Positions 1-12,561 are shown, numbered from the stretch's first letter. The stretch: DNA of 64,000 bases from Elymus sibiricus (GCA_039707655.1 CM077676.1:457984379-458048378); one strand, 5' to 3'. The notes: generated by a model not told the origin, from the letters alone. A program made the numbers and translations.

Positions 1-170
1 CCACCATTACATGCTATCACACAGCCACCCACGACAAGGACAACACAGCTCCAGTTCGGACAAAGCGCTACGGAGGAGAACTATGCAGGGTTCACATCAC
101 GGAGGATCACCTAACATACCACCTGACGTCTGTCATCGTTGTCGCTCAGCTCCTACCACCACAACTCTGA
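1..170. other. Left flank of the Gypsy element, no gene seen
   Basis: This short stretch precedes the first Gypsy LTR. The short open frames across it show no recognisable motif. Its last bases do not match the sequence beyond the other end of the Gypsy element, so no target duplication can be assigned. Confidence 0.4.
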
Positions 171-1685
171 TGAACCACAAGTATAGGGGATCAATCGTAG
201 TCCTTTCGATAAGTAAGAGTGTCGAACCCAACGAGGAGCAGAAGGAAATGGCAAGCGGTTTTCAGTAAGGTATTCTCTGCAAATGCTGAAAGTAGTGGTG
301 ATAGACAGTTTTGTGATAAGATAATTCATAACGAGTAACAAACAAGTAAAGTAAAAAGTGTGCAGCAAGGTGTCCCAATCCTTTTTATAACAAAGGACAA
401 GCCTGAAAGTTCTCTTATATGAAGCAAAGCGTTCTCGAGGACACATGGGAATTATCATCTAGTCACGTCCATCATGTTTAGTTAATTCGCGTTCATTACT
501 TTGATAATTTGATATGTGGGTGGACCGGTGCTAGGGTGTTGTTCTTACTTGAACAACATCCCACATATGATTAACCCCACTCGCAAGCATCCGCAACTAC
601 GAAAGAAGAATTAAGATAAATCTAACAATAGCATGAAACATATGGATCCAAATCAGCCCCTTACTGTATAATTCATAAACTAGGGTTTAAACTTCTGTCA
701 CTCTCGCAACCCATCATCTACTTATTACACCCCAATGCTTTCCCTTAGGCCCAGAGATGGTGAAGTATCATGTAGTCGACGTTCACATGACACCACTAAA
801 GGAGTAGCAACATACATATCATCAAAATAGTGAACGAATACCAACATCACATGATTACTTATAACATGACTTCTCCCTTGTCCTCAAGAACAAAAGTAAC
901 TACTCACAACTCATATTCATGTTCATGATCAGAGGGGTATTGAATAGCATCAAGAATCTGAGCATACAATATTCCACCGAATAAACCAACAAGCATCAAC
1001 TACAAGATGTAATCAACACTACTAGCAACCCCCAGGTACCAATCTGAGGTTTTGAGACAAAGATTGAACACAAGAGATGAACTAGGGTTTTAGATGAGAT
1101 GTTGCTGGTGAAGATGTTGATGAAGATTGGTCCTCCCTCAATGAGAGGAACGTTGATGATGACGATGGCTTCGATTTCCTCCTCCCGGAGGGAAGTTTCC
1201 CTGACGGAATCGCTCCGCCGGAGAGCAAAATTGCCCCATGCTCATGTTTCTGCCTCGAGACAGCGGTGCTTCATCCTGAAAGTCTTCTCTTGATTTTTTT
1301 AGGGTAAATGGCTTCATATAAGAGAAGATGGGCCACGGGGGCCAGCTGGTGGGGCCAAAAGCCCTAGGAGCGCGCCCTGGGTGGGTGGCGCGCCCCCTGA
1401 GCTTGTGGCTCAGCGGTGGCCCCCTTCTGGTTTTTCTTTCTCCAATAATTTTAATATATTCCAAAATAAATCTTCGTAAATTTCAGGTCATTTGGAGTCT
1501 GGAAAATAAATGCCTCCAATTTGCTCCTTTTCTGGTCCAGAATTCTTGCTGCCGGCATTCTCCCTCTTGAGATAGATCTTGCAAATTAAGAGAGAAAAGG
1601 CATAAGAATTGCATCATAAAGTGAAATAATGATCCAAAACATAATAAATATTTGTATTAAAACATGATGCAAAATGGACGTATCA
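171..1685 (-). repeat. 3' LTR of the Gypsy element
   Basis: It is about 1.5 kb and is repeated at 21399-22862. On the minus strand it begins TGATACGTCC at 1685 and ends in CA at 171. Against the partner it has scattered substitutions and indels, including about 50 extra bases near 1200-1250, so the element is not very recent. The first bases inside the interior are the purine tract, which identifies this copy as the 3' LTR. The forward and reverse open frames inside it (for example 1138-1464 and 1328-1570) are incidental. Confidence 0.9.
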
Positions 1686-1699
1686 ACTCCCCCAAGCTT
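1686..1699 (-). other. Polypurine tract of the Gypsy element
   Basis: On the minus strand this reads AAGCTTGGGGGAGT directly before the LTR start, the expected position and composition for priming plus-strand DNA synthesis. Confidence 0.85.
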
Positions 1700-3140
1700 A
1701 GACCTCGCTCGTCCTCAAGCAAATGCGAACTCGATAATCATGTCCACATGTAAATAGAGAGAGAGGTGTCGATAAAACAAAATACGGTCATGAAAGCATC
1801 ATGTTCATTATCATAGCAGCAACATACTGTCATACACTTCTCATGATCAAGTAACAATTCATTCACAATGATCAAGTATGATAATAAACTTTCTTGAAAA
1901 CTAGCCAACTATGTCATTAGTCATCTATGCAATTACAATTCATAATGTTTTGGGAAGAGTCTATATAAGAGCCTTTGTTTAGCAAGCTTCGCATACTCAA
2001 CCATCATATTGGCTTTCATGATTGCTAAGCCTCAAAGCATATTTTTAGAACAAAACAATCTCATTCGAACACATAGGAAGATGGGGGTTTATAATTTCAC
2101 CTCCCAACTTACTTATCTCAAGGATAATGTCAACAATAATGATCCATGATTACTTACATTCAGCTGGATATATGTGTCTAGATATTTCCCTACCATGTGA
2201 TGCTTGCCAAGTGGAGAATAAATAAGGATGGAATAAGGGAAATTTCTTCTGACTCTTGCAAAAATAAAAAGGTAAAAGATAGGCCCTTCGTAGAGGGAAG
2301 CAGAGGTTGCCATGCGCTTTTTCATTTGAATGTGCATGCTCTTAATGCAAAAGAACGTCACTTTATATTGCCCCTTGTGATAGCAAACTTTATTATGCAG
2401 TCTATCGCTTTTATTTCTTTTCCCTCACAAGAACGTACAAAGTTTATTTTCTCTCACAATAAAAGACATCACTTATTTGGGAGAAAATATTTATTGCTTT
2501 GCATCGATGACAACTTACTTGAAGGATCTTACTCAATCCATAGGTAGATATGGTGTACTCTCATGGCAAGAAATTGGGTTTAAGGTGTTTGTATGCCCAA
2601 GTAGTATTTCTACTTGGTGCGGAAGTTTTGGCTAGCAAAAGGTTATGAGCATGCACTACATGTTAGAGGACCAATGGCAATATAACTTCTATGTGAATGT
2701 AAACAAATATGACTCATTATGTTGTCTTCCTTGTCCAACTGCAACTATTTGATCAGGTTTGGAAATATTTAAAGAGAGCTTCACAATCAGAAAAGATGTC
2801 CAAGATGATATATCTATATATGAGACCTCTCTTCTTTTGTCATCTTTCCATGAATTGCATCAATGACCAACTCTATGTTTGCTAGATCTCAATATTTTTA
2901 TTCATCATACTTTTTCTATGTGAAGTCATTACCCTCACATAAGACTAGCATATGATTCTTTTTATTTTCATTCTTTTCATTGCTATGGTTGGATCAAGAG
3001 AGAAAGACGCCAACTCAAACTACTCTTTATTATATAACTCTCATACTCGATTACATAGATAGATCACGAAGCAAGCACTCAAAAACTAAATCATACTAAA
3101 ACTTTTATTCTTCTAAATCACGAAATAACTAAGGATCGAA
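1700..3140 (-). other. Non-coding 3' interior of the Gypsy element
   Basis: About 1.4 kb of AT-rich sequence lies between the accessory frame and the purine tract. No frame longer than about 115 codons occurs and none has a recognisable domain. Long non-coding stretches between pol and the 3' LTR are usual in Athila-lineage elements. Confidence 0.6.
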
Positions 3141-3749
3141 CTAAGATAGATAATGATAAAAGGTGATGGTGATACGATACCGGGGCACCTCCCCCAAGCT
3201 TGGAACAAGCCAAGGGTGGTGCCCATACCCGCATACACAATTCTCCTTCTTCGTTGGTGGCGGTGACGAAGTGATGGGTTGATCCTCCTTCTTCCAGGGC
3301 ATAGGTTCTCCATTATAGAAGGATGAACGAGTCTCCGGAATCCTGAGATCTGCAGCCAAACTCATGTTCTTGAACCTGTATTCATACTCACAGTTTTTGT
3401 TTTGGAGGTCAAATATCTTAGATTAGAGATGATGAATTTGATCTTGGAGCTTGAAGACGAGCTCGCCAAGGTTGCCGCTGTCCATCTTATGATCATGAAC
3501 GAAATCTTCGATCATGGACTGATTGGCGCAAAGTCCACTCTCCACCATGCCCTTGCACTTGAAGATCTCCTGCTCCATAGCTTCAAGCCTGGCCTTTACG
3601 CTCCCCTCCTGCTTCGGTCCCTGAATGTCCCAGATGTGAAGCACCCCATCGCGCATCTCCAAGGTTTGGGGGTGCTTCATCACCTACGTAAGGTAGGTGT
3701 TGATGACCTTCTCAAAGAACTTTTCCTTGGAGGAGCTTGATGACGCCAT
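3141..3749 (-). pseudogene. 3' accessory (env-position) frame of the Gypsy element, coiled-coil type
   Basis: A minus-strand frame begins with ATG at 3749 and a short Ser-rich N-terminus, then continues in one frame to about 3141 (roughly 200 codons). Stops interrupt it at 3684-3686 and near 3420. The middle part is rich in charged and hydrophobic residues spaced like a coiled coil (for example VKARLEAMEQEIFKCKGM), and the C-terminal part is Pro and Lys rich. It sits between integrase and the 3' LTR, where Athila-lineage elements carry an extra gene. I see no signal peptide or transmembrane segment, so it does not look like an envelope protein. Its function is unknown. Confidence 0.55.
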
Positions 3750-4053
3750 GGTGATCTCGATATGTCAAAAAAATAGCCCGAAACAAGAAAAGAGAGAAAA
3801 CTTGCGATACGGGGGGCAAAACATCGGGGAGTATATATAATGAATGTTTCTACTTGGAGAACAAGTCTACGAAACAAAAAACGGAGTCGGGAAGGTACAC
3901 GAGGGAGTCACAAGCTCTAGGGGCGCGCCCCCAGGGCTTGTGGGCCCCTCGGGTACTTTCCTGGCTAGTTATTAATTTCCAAATTTTTAATATATTCTGA
4001 AATGCACAAAAAGTATCTTTTTGGTAATTTTAGAGTCGGTAACTTTTTGGGTC
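3750..4053. other. Spacer between integrase and accessory frame, nothing coding seen
   Basis: About 300 bp with no supported gene, lying between the integrase C-terminus and the accessory frame in minus-strand order. It includes a GC-rich block near 3920-3950. Confidence 0.4.
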
Positions 4054-4892
4054 TCATACCTCTTCTTCGGACTCTAGAGCGTTACGAAAGGTTTCTTTTA
4101 TGTACTCCTCCGGTGTTATTGTGTGAATTATATTGGTTTCTATGTTAATGGGCGTACCTGAGATATAATGTTTAATTCTTTGACCATTAACCACCTTAGG
4201 ACTTGTACCTCCGGCATTGTTGATTTTGATAGCTCTGGAGTGATAAACTTCCTCGACAATATAAGGGCCTTCCCATTTGGAGAGAAGTTTTCCCACAAAA
4301 AATCTGAAATGGGAGTTGTATAATAGAACTTGATAACGTACATTGAAGTCTCGTTTTTGTATTCTTTTATCATGCCATCTTTTAACCTTTTTTTAAACAA
4401 TTTGGCATTTTCATAAGCTTGCGTTCTCCATTCATCTAAAAAACTAATATCAAATAACCTCTTTTCACCGGCAAGTTTAAAATCATAATTGAGTTATTTG
4501 ATTGCCCAATAAGCTTTATGTTCTAATTCTAGAGGTAAATGACATGATTTTCCATAGACCATTTTGTAAGGAGACATGCCCATGAGATTTCTATAAGCAG
4601 TTCTATAAGCCCATAGTGCATCATCAAGTTTCTTAGACCGATTATTTCTTGATCTATTGACAGTCTTTTGCAAGATCAATTTTATTTCACGGTTACTCAA
4701 TTCAACTTGCCCACTAGACTGAGGATGATAAGGTGATGCAATTCTATCATTAACATCATATTTAGCTAGCAGTTTATGGAAAGAACCATGAATAAAGTGT
4801 GAACCACCATCAGTCGTTAAATATCTGGGGACTCCGGGAACATAAATTCTTTAAGAATTTTAATAGAAGTGTTGTGATCAGCACTACTAGTT
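4054..4892 (-). pseudogene. Gypsy integrase, C-terminal half (cut by the Copia insertion)
   Basis: Minus-strand frames here match the second half of a Gypsy integrase. The core motif region with [16 protein letters not shown] residues lies around 4690-4740. It is followed by the stretch ending [14 protein letters not shown] (near 4494) that is typical of Athila-lineage pol, then the C-terminal DNA-binding region with KLLSKWEGPYIVEEV (from 4296 down). At least one frameshift near 4300-4400 and an in-frame stop break the gene. The N-terminal half continues beyond 14757, so the Copia element at 4898-14751 landed inside the integrase catalytic core. Confidence 0.85.
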
Positions 4893-5904
4893 GGAATTGT
4901 AGGAGATATGCCCTAGAGGCAATAATAAATGTTATTTATCTCCCTGTTCATAATTATGTTTATGTTCCATGCTATAACTGCAATGATTCTCGAGTCTACA
5001 AATAAAACGAGGCTCGGAGGAAGACTCATTTGCACGTGTGGAATAATAAACGGTAAAATGTATTCCTAGTCTGGCCTCTAAGACTAGCTCAAGTATTGCA
5101 TGATGATCCTGTTTTCCTGATCATGGGCATGGCTATGCCGGCAATTTTGAGGGCGCAATGTTGGTAGAACACTTGTGTTGAATCGACCCGAATTGATGTT
5201 ATGCTATGAGATACATTCGTCATAAGTTAATGGTTAATAACACAGAGATGGTTAATGTTTGCATGATTCCTTAGACCATGAGAGTATCGAGTTTCTTCAT
5301 GCTTGCTTCATGAACTTTGGGGTTTGTTAAACGTCATCCGTAAATGGGTGGCTATTACGGCGGCTTACGGGTTCATGGAAAAGTATGTCAAGTAAGTTGA
5401 TAGCTCAAGATTGGGATTTGCTCCTCCGACGATGGAGAGATATCTCTGGGCCCTCTCGGTGTTACGGTATCCATCATCGTCTGGCCAGACACTTTGTGAT
5501 TTGATCACGGGGATGCCAGAACACGGAACGAGAAAAGAGAACAATACCGGTAACGAGGTAACTGGCATAGTGGACAAGGTGTTGATCCACGGGGATGCCA
5601 ACATGTCTCACCTCAGGTATTTGTAACATATCGCAAAGCAACAGGAATAGCACACGGCAACTGGAGGTTCACTCGAATATTCATTCGTGTGGGTATAGGG
5701 GTCAATATGGGTGTCCACGGCTTCGATGTTGATCATTGATCGGAAGGGGTTCCGGGTCATGTCTATACTTCACCGAACCTATAGGGTCACACGCTTAAGG
5801 GTCATCTATCTGCTGAATACTAGACGGGGAGTCTGAGAGAAAATCACCGAAAAAGTTTCGGACGAAACGGAAACGTTCCGGAGAGGATATCGGAATAGTT
5901 CCGG

Positions 5905-6290
5905 TGAAACTGAAAAGTTGTTTCAGGGTATTCCATAAAGTCAAATTGGTTTCGGCACATGCCTGGAAATTATTGGAAGGTACCAGAATTGTTCCGGTAA
6001 CTTCTGAGATTTTTCAGAGACAAAAACCGGAAATGTTCCGGACTGCCGGAACCGCTTTAGTTGCTTTTCACAGATGAAAATCACTAAACCGAAAAGTTGT
6101 TTCGGAGTACACCATAAAGTCAAATTGGTTTCGGCACATGCCTGATAATTCTTGGAGGGTGCCAGAATCATTCTGGAAACTTTCTGGAATTTTCCGGAAT
6201 GAAAACCGGAAATGTTCCGGAGCTGCCGAAACCGCTTCAGATGCTTTTCGCAGATGAAAATCACTAAACCGGAATTGTTCCGGCTCACGT
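5905..6290 (+). repeat. Two diverged ~179-bp tandem units inside the Copia LTR
   Basis: The phrase caaattggtttcggcacatg occurs at 5942 and 6121. The surrounding ~179 bp align with moderate divergence, both ending in a block of CCGGAAATGTTCCGG palindromes. The same arrangement is in the other LTR (13583-13968). They lie upstream of the TATA box and could act as promoter elements, which is inference. Confidence 0.75.
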
Positions 6291-6488
6291 TGAAAATTAT
6301 TTTGGTGGGTACTGGAAATGTTCTAAGCCCACATGAATATTTTCAGTTCGATCAGACGCTGAAAAATGTCGTCATGAATAGTGAAAGTGCTTTTTGGGAT
6401 ATTTATGGAAAAGTCACCTTTTGGGATATGTTCCCAAAAAGGTTTCTAGAAGGCTTGGGGGCCAAGAAACCCTACCCCTTGGATTTCC

Positions 6489-6496
6489 TATAAATA
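6489..6496 (+). promoter_or_regulatory. TATA box of the Copia LTR promoter
   Basis: TATAAATA followed by gagg lies two thirds into the LTR, the normal place for the U3/R promoter. The identical box occurs at 14166-14173 in the 3' LTR. Confidence 0.75.
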
Positions 6497-6708
6497 GAGG
6501 TGGAGGGGCTGCCTCCACACTCACTTCCTTCTCACATACAAGTGCCATGACATTTCTGGCTTCTCTCTCCCTCCCAGCGAAATAGTTTCGTAGAGCCGAA
6601 AGGCTATCTGGGTTCCGGTGGGAACTAGTTCTGGACGGCGAAGCCCTGCCGGATAGATGACACCGTATGTGTGCAACTCTGTAGAGAGATCGTAGTTTCG
6701 GTCTTAGT

Positions 6709-6860
6709 TCGAGAGTGCCTCCCGATGGGCTGTCCGTGTGACCGTCCGAGTTTTGGAGGTCCTCCCGAAGGGCTGTCCGAGTGACAGTCCGAGTTTCGGA
6801 GGTCCTCCCGAAGGGCTGTCCGCGACACCGTCCGGGGACTGTGCGACCGCCTCCCGGAGG
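6709..6860 (+). repeat. Cluster of ~50-bp GC-rich repeats in the Copia LTR
   Basis: Four imperfect units are built around ctcccgaagggctgtccg, joined by gtccgagttt-type spacers. They lie downstream of the TATA box, so they would be in the leader of the transcript and could fold strongly. The partner LTR carries the same block (14386-14537). Confidence 0.75.
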
Positions 6861-7075
6861 GCTGTCCGCGGGGCAGATGAGGGTATACATCCTCGCGGTT
6901 GGGAGGTTGTAAAATCCTAGCTGCGGGGATCTGCACCGCCGATCGTCATCGACTCTACTTCCGCTGCGCTACGAGTCGGTAACGAAACAGATCAAACCTT
7001 GTATGCAGTCTCCATAGTGATCCTGGGCTGGTGCGTAGGTCGAATTTTTTTGTTTTCTGCTGCGTTACCATACAG

Positions 7076-7089
7076 TGGCATCAAGAGCC
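7076..7089 (+). other. Primer-binding site of the Copia element (Met-tRNA type)
   Basis: TGGCATCAAGAGCC starts one base after the LTR end. It resembles the TGGTATCAGAGCC site complementary to initiator Met-tRNA used by most plant Copia elements. Confidence 0.8.
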
Positions 7090-8459
7090 GTGCTATGCGA
7101 AGATGCAGGTTACGATCTAGAATACATGAGATGTATGGGTGTTGCACAATATAATTAGGTAGTAGATGAGTTCTATTGCTGAAAATTATTTGTGCGGGTG
7201 ACAGATGAAGTCTGTTACCCGATGTTCTTGTTGCTTCCCTAGAATTTGCGTTTGCTCAATCTCGAGACAGTATGGTGGAATTTCACAAAGTTCTGGCAAT
7301 CCGCGATCCTGATTGATCAACGAAGTGCTTCAGTTCTTTGGGTTCCGCCATAGTCAAAAGAAAGATGAAATTCGCAGATGAAAGGGCATTGCAGATATGA
7401 TCTGCATGGGGGTCATGCGTATGACGAAGTTTAGTATGGGGCTCGAGATTTAATTATCTCGTGTTTCATACACCCCGCGATGTTAATCTAGCGACTTGAA
7501 TTATCATACTTGATGATAAAACGTTGGTAGCTGCGGTTTGTTCGAAACCTTAAAAGCCACGTAAAATGAAAATTTGCATAAACCTATTAGAGGCGTCTAA
7601 CTTGGTTTTGCAGGATGGTTTGCATGTGCATGTGATGTGGTATAGCAGTGTTCATAATAATTTGATTATGTATGAGATGACTATATGATGTAAATTGATT
7701 AACATGACCTGCGTGTCATGATTCCGCATGATTGCTGGAGCCATATGATTGCACTTTAATGACCTGCGTGTCAACCTTATGTAATGCACTTATTTTATTA
7801 GCTATAGATATAGCAATATTATCTGGTGCATCGACAAGGTGGTGGCAATCTTCGCGAAGGTGAACACCGACGCGAATGCCGAAGACGAAGAGATACTTGA
7901 CTTCTCCGTCAGAAAGGGCTATACCATATCATGCTATTATGAATTGCCTGAGATGTTTATCCCTTATGATGCACCCTTCTTGATTGCGCGGTAGTCGCTT
8001 TTTATTAGGGTGATCTCTCACAAAAAAATATCAAGTAGTTAGTGTTCTCCCAAGTGTAGCACCGTCACGGCACCTATCTCTTCGGGGTATCACATGGTTG
8101 CATGGGTACGAACGATTAGAGAAGTGTGAGGCGGGTGAGTTGATGACCTCGCAGCGAGATCACTTGGTTGTCTTGACGTTCAGGCATGGAAGTCATGAGC
8201 TCGGAACACACGCATCGAAAGATGAACAAGAGTCACATAGAGATGTGATTGGCAAAGTTGTCCTACCGATTGCAATTCTCGTCACTTGAGATGGTTGCAT
8301 CCTTGGCGTTGAATTGTAATTTGGATCTTGAATCACTCACAATCAATTATGAGAGATATTGATTTGAGTGGGAGCGCACTATAGAATTAACTTGTTTAAT
8401 TCTCAGTGCAATTAATTTTGAACACTGTCTAAGTGTGATTTGCAAAATAGTTGTAGAAT
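7090..8459 (+). other. Leader of the Copia interior, no gene seen
   Basis: About 1.4 kb of sequence lies between the primer site and the first gag remnant. No frame is long or recognisable. A leader of this type is normal for Angela-lineage elements. Confidence 0.5.
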
Positions 8460-8900
8460 AATGGCTCGCGTTTCCACCTTCCCTATTAAAATTGAATAGC
8501 TGTTAAATATCTGGTTAAAACGTTACGGTTGGTAAACGTAATGTGAGGATTGTCCTCAATAGTGCCGAGAAGGACTTTGTCCTATCGCATACTTTCGGTA
8601 TTCTCCCGCTAAATGCTATGGATCATGTGGCTCTCGTCCTTCGATCCAAAAGCTAGAATTCTGTTTCAGTCAAGTGCAATACGTTTGCTTCCATGAGACC
8701 CGAACTTCGAAAGTTTGGATAGTTATGTGATATTCATGGAATCTGAAAATCATTTTCAGAGACAGACAAAGGCTAAAAGATATGAGATATCCAAAGCATT
8801 GTTTGTTTGCAAGCTATTAGTAAAAGTGTTTACTGGGCATTTGACTGATAAGAGAGGGATCCAGGAGAACGCCTGTCATATGATGAAAGGTGAATAAAAC
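8460..8900 (+). pseudogene. Copia gag remnant
   Basis: Forward frames contain gag-like pieces in order: a segment resembling NLRIVLRxAQKDFVL near 8540-8580, then ERYxISKALFxCKL-like residues near 8780-8820. These are landmarks of the Angela/BARE capsid region. Stops and shifts occur every few tens of codons, so no gag can be made. The match is from memory of the family pattern and is moderate. Confidence 0.55.
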
Positions 8901-9332
8901 AACAACTTAAAGAGAAAGGAAGTGTCCGAAGGGTGTTAGTGAGACTTTCACGCCTAGGAAGTCCGGGGCTAACGCCACTCTTAAGTTGGATGCTTCTTCT
9001 GAGAGTAGGAGAAATACTAAAAGTTAAACTGTTAGAAGTATAAAGGCAAAAGGATAGAAGACTGGAATATCCAGCTCATGTATGAATGTCATACAGGTTT
9101 TTGATGTATAGAAGGCTGGTCAAAGATATAGTTCTTGGGAATTATGGTTAAACATGTTAATCACTAATTCTTGGGTATTGTGAGTTAATCACAAAGATAC
9201 CCGCTCGATTGCATTCTGTTGCAACTCGATGTAAGAACTACTATGGCCTGAAAGACTAGCCAGGAATGAGGTTTAGATACACGCAGGGAACATAGTAAAT
9301 GTTACTATGCCTTTCATAGGTGTATTCCCTAT

Positions 9333-9873
9333 GTATTTACTTTCATAATTCATTTTAGAGTTTCACACTCTAGCCCTTTGCATAAGGTATCTTGCAAGAA
9401 GGTTGTTCATAAGAGAACTTTTGATGTTCGGTGTTATGAATAAACATAAGGGCCATACTTTCATTATGAATGAGATGTATGTTATGAATATTGATATTAA
9501 TACATTACCTCTGTATTTACTTTCATAATTCATTTAGAGTTTCATACACTCTAGCCCTTTGCATAAGGTATTTTGCAAGAAGGTTATTCATAAGAGAACT
9601 TTTGATGTTCGGTGTTATGAATAAACATAAGGGCCATACTTTCATTATGAATGAGATGTATGTTATGAATATTGATATTAATACATTACCTCTGTATTTA
9701 CTTTCATAATTCATTTAGAGTTTCATACACTCTAGCCCTTTGCATAAGGTATTTTGCAAGAAGGTTATTCATAAGAGAACTTTTGATGTTCGGTGTTATG
9801 AATAACATGAAGGGCCATGCTTCCATACAGGATGGGATGTATGCTGTGAATATTGATGGTAATATGATACATC
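9333..9873 (+). repeat. Three tandem copies of a ~181-bp unit in the Copia interior
   Basis: The phrase tgtatttactttcataattca begins at 9333, 9513 and 9694, giving periods of 180-181 bp. The first two junctions are almost identical, while the third copy diverges after about 9800. The unit is not a multiple of three, so it would change the reading frame. It lies between the gag remnant and the integrase remnant. Confidence 0.85.
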
Positions 9874-9914
9874 CATAACACTGACGCTAAATGTCGCAAG
9901 ACTAAAAAATAAAT

Positions 9915-10400
9915 AAAAATACCACATATGTGTGGCACTGCATTTGGTCACATTGGAAAACCCCGCATGGAAAATTCCATTATGATGGATTTTGATGTCG
10001 TTTGATTTTGAATCATCTGACACTTGCAACTTTCCTCTGAAAAGTGAAGTGACTGAAATACCGTTCACAGGCCATAAGGAACGAGCAAAGAACATATTGG
10101 TGATCATACATTATGATGTGTGTAGTCCAATAAATGTTGTTGCAAGTAGTGGATTTGTCTATCTTCAGAAATGACTCAAGTAGATATATGGATATTTACT
10201 TGTTGAGACGTAAGTCTGGATCTTTTGAATTCATTCATAAGGTTTTCAAAAATGAAGTAGAAGTTATTGTAACAAGAAAATTATGTTTCTACAATTCGAT
10301 TGCAGAAAGGAATATTTGAGTTACAACTTTAGCGAATGTCTGATGAGTTATGAAAGGGGTTTTTCATAACTTGCACCTCCTGGAACACCACTGCAAGTGG
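9915..10400 (+). pseudogene. Copia integrase remnant
   Basis: Pieces of a Copia integrase are recognisable. There is a zinc-finger-like LWHCRLGHI-type segment around 9925-9960. A core segment resembling GHRAKDLLxLIHxDVCGP follows around 10065-10125, then DDYSRYGYIYLxRxKS-like residues around 10170-10215. A PPGTP motif lies around 10375-10390. Frames switch and stops are frequent. It follows gag and precedes reverse transcriptase, the Copia order. Confidence 0.65.
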
Positions 10401-11039
10401 AAAGTCCGTGAAGATGTAATCGAACCATTCATGACATGGTAAGATCAAAGATGACATAAATAAATTTGCCATTATCCCTTTTAAAGTGATGCTTTAGAGA
10501 CTGTGGCTTTTACACTGAAAAGAGCTCCATCGGGTCTGTTGAAATGACGCCATGGTATGGTACGCCCAACCATGTTATATCTTTTCTTAACATTTGGAAT
10601 ATGGGGCTTGTGTAAAAGGTTACAAACCTATTCCAAATCAGACAAGTGCTACTTTGTAGGTTATCCCAAGTCATTGGGTATTCCCCCACCACTATACCGA
10701 GGCAAAGGATTTTGCCACAAAACGGTATGCTTTTAAAGAGAATAGTTCTTACAAAAGGTGAGTGGGAGGACAGTGCAACTCGACGAGATAGCCAGTATCT
10801 TCGTCATCAGGTCAAAGGAAAGAAACCTTGAAAGTGATTCCGGAGTTTCCTACTACGACTGATACGGAAGTCTCTACAATAAAATGTATGGACTTCAGTC
10901 GAACTTGCAGCTGAACCGCGTAGGAAAAACTCATGCAAACCTCTCAGGTGCGCATACGAGATATTGTTGTTAGACAACAGTATACCTACGATACACAAGG
11001 AAGCGTTGATGGGCCCTGACTCCGGTATTGGCTAAATGC
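10401..11039 (+). other. Decayed Copia integrase-to-RT interval
   Basis: This stretch should hold the end of integrase and the start of reverse transcriptase. I see only short broken frames and no clear motif. Confidence 0.4.
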
Positions 11040-12540
11040 CAATACAATCCGAGATAGTTCCCATATATGTGATTCGAGATTAAAATCTTGATACACCTTT
11101 CGGAAGACTTAGAGTCTAACGAATATTTATGGAACTAAAAACTGATACGGATAAAATGTTTTATCCATGAAGCTCGACTTGTTGCAATAACAAGTTCAAG
11201 GAGTTGACTACGATGAGATTGTCTCACCGTAGCGATGCTTGAAGTCGGTTCGGGTTGAACTAGCAATTAATACATATTTCAATCATGAGATATGCAACAT
11301 GGATGACAAAAGGATTTCCATCTGATGGAAATGAAACCTAGGACTTGTATGTGATACAGCCCAAAGTAATTTGTCGATCCAGAGGATGCTAGTAAGTATG
11401 CAAACTTCAGAGTTCCAGCGATGGACAGAAGAGAGCAAAGTGGAGTTGGAATCTTCGTTTCTGATGGAATGGTCAATGGGGTTTGACTTCATCAAATGGG
11501 TATCGAAGATGCTTATGATTCAAGAAAGTAAGTGGGAGCATAATAATATTTCTAGAAACCTTGTGTACTTGACACATTGTTAATTGGAAATAAATTTCTT
11601 GACACGAATTAGGACTTCGTTTGAAAATAGTTTTTCGATGAAGTGCTTAGGCTAAATAGCCTCAATATTAGGCATGATGATCTATGGAGATAGATTTACC
11701 TAATGGGGCTAAGCTATGAATACATATTGACAAGGTGCTAAAACCTTTTAGCATTTAAAACGCCAAGGAGTGATTCCTGCCGAAGTCACATGGGAAGAGT
11801 TTTGCAAGACTCGGTGTCTCAAAACACAGATGAGCAAAAATACATGATGGTGATTCCACACACTCTTGTGTTTGGATTAATCATGTATTCCATGGTATGT
11901 AAAACAACCAGATATGTCCAATACTCCAAAGTTGTTGCGAGTATAGATACCAAAGTGATCAAAAGTACTGATCATGGGACAACAGTGAAAGATGTCATTA
12001 GGTACTAGAGTAGTACTGATGACATGTTTTCTCGCAAGCAGATATTATGAAGTGCTCGTTGTAAGTAATTACATCGATACAGTCTTCATCAATGCTCCAT
12101 GCGATTTTCGATTTAAGTTAAGGGTTTTGTGTGATACACAATATGGTGGCACGGTAGTTGGAAATTGTTCCAAACAAGATACGGTGGCGAATTCTATAAC
12201 AAAGGCTAAGTATGTTGACGCTTGAGAAGCGACAAAGAAGTTGTTGAATCATATAGTTCATTCATGAACTTAGTATGGTTCCAAGATGGCTTTGGTCTAT
12301 GGGACACTATTGCAGATAGTTGCTCCATAGCTCAGTCTGAGGAATCAGGTTTCGACCAATGATTCACACATATGCAAAGCCAAGTCCACACAAAATATGA
12401 ATTTTGTGAAAGCGTGAAAACGCGAGGATATGCAAAGTTACACACGGAGCTGAAGTCGTCAGATCCGTTGGACATCAGGCTATACCACAAGCGAAGCATA
12501 TTTTACACCAGTATGCCATAGGTGTAAAGTGCACTAGCAT
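11040..12540 (+). pseudogene. Copia reverse transcriptase and RNase H remnant
   Basis: Around 11340-11460 the sequence encodes pieces resembling DPEDASKVCKLQRSIYGLK, a Copia reverse-transcriptase landmark. Around 11820-12010 a frame resembles the MYAMVCTRPDI and KWILRYL region. Around 12165-12225 it resembles SKKQDTVAxSTTEAEYxA from the RNase H domain, and near 12480-12520 there are traces of the C-terminal end. Many stops and frame changes are present. The order and spacing agree with a full-length Copia pol that has decayed. Confidence 0.7.
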
Positions 12541-12561
12541 TGACTAGATTATTGACTCTAG

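Larger units (their letters stand above)
4898..7074 (+). repeat. 5' LTR of the Copia element
   Basis: The LTR starts TGTAGG and ends ATACA, and is repeated at 12576-14751. It carries a TATA box at 6489-6496, two copies of a ~179-bp unit (5905-6290) and a ~50-bp repeat cluster (6709-6860). Differences from the partner include single substitutions near 5214, 5347, 5520, 6284 and 6375 and a one-base indel near 5860. Confidence 0.93.

Noticed and set aside
3141..3749. Accessory Gypsy frame as an envelope gene
   Set aside because: No signal peptide, transmembrane segment or cysteine pattern is visible; it looks like a coiled-coil protein.
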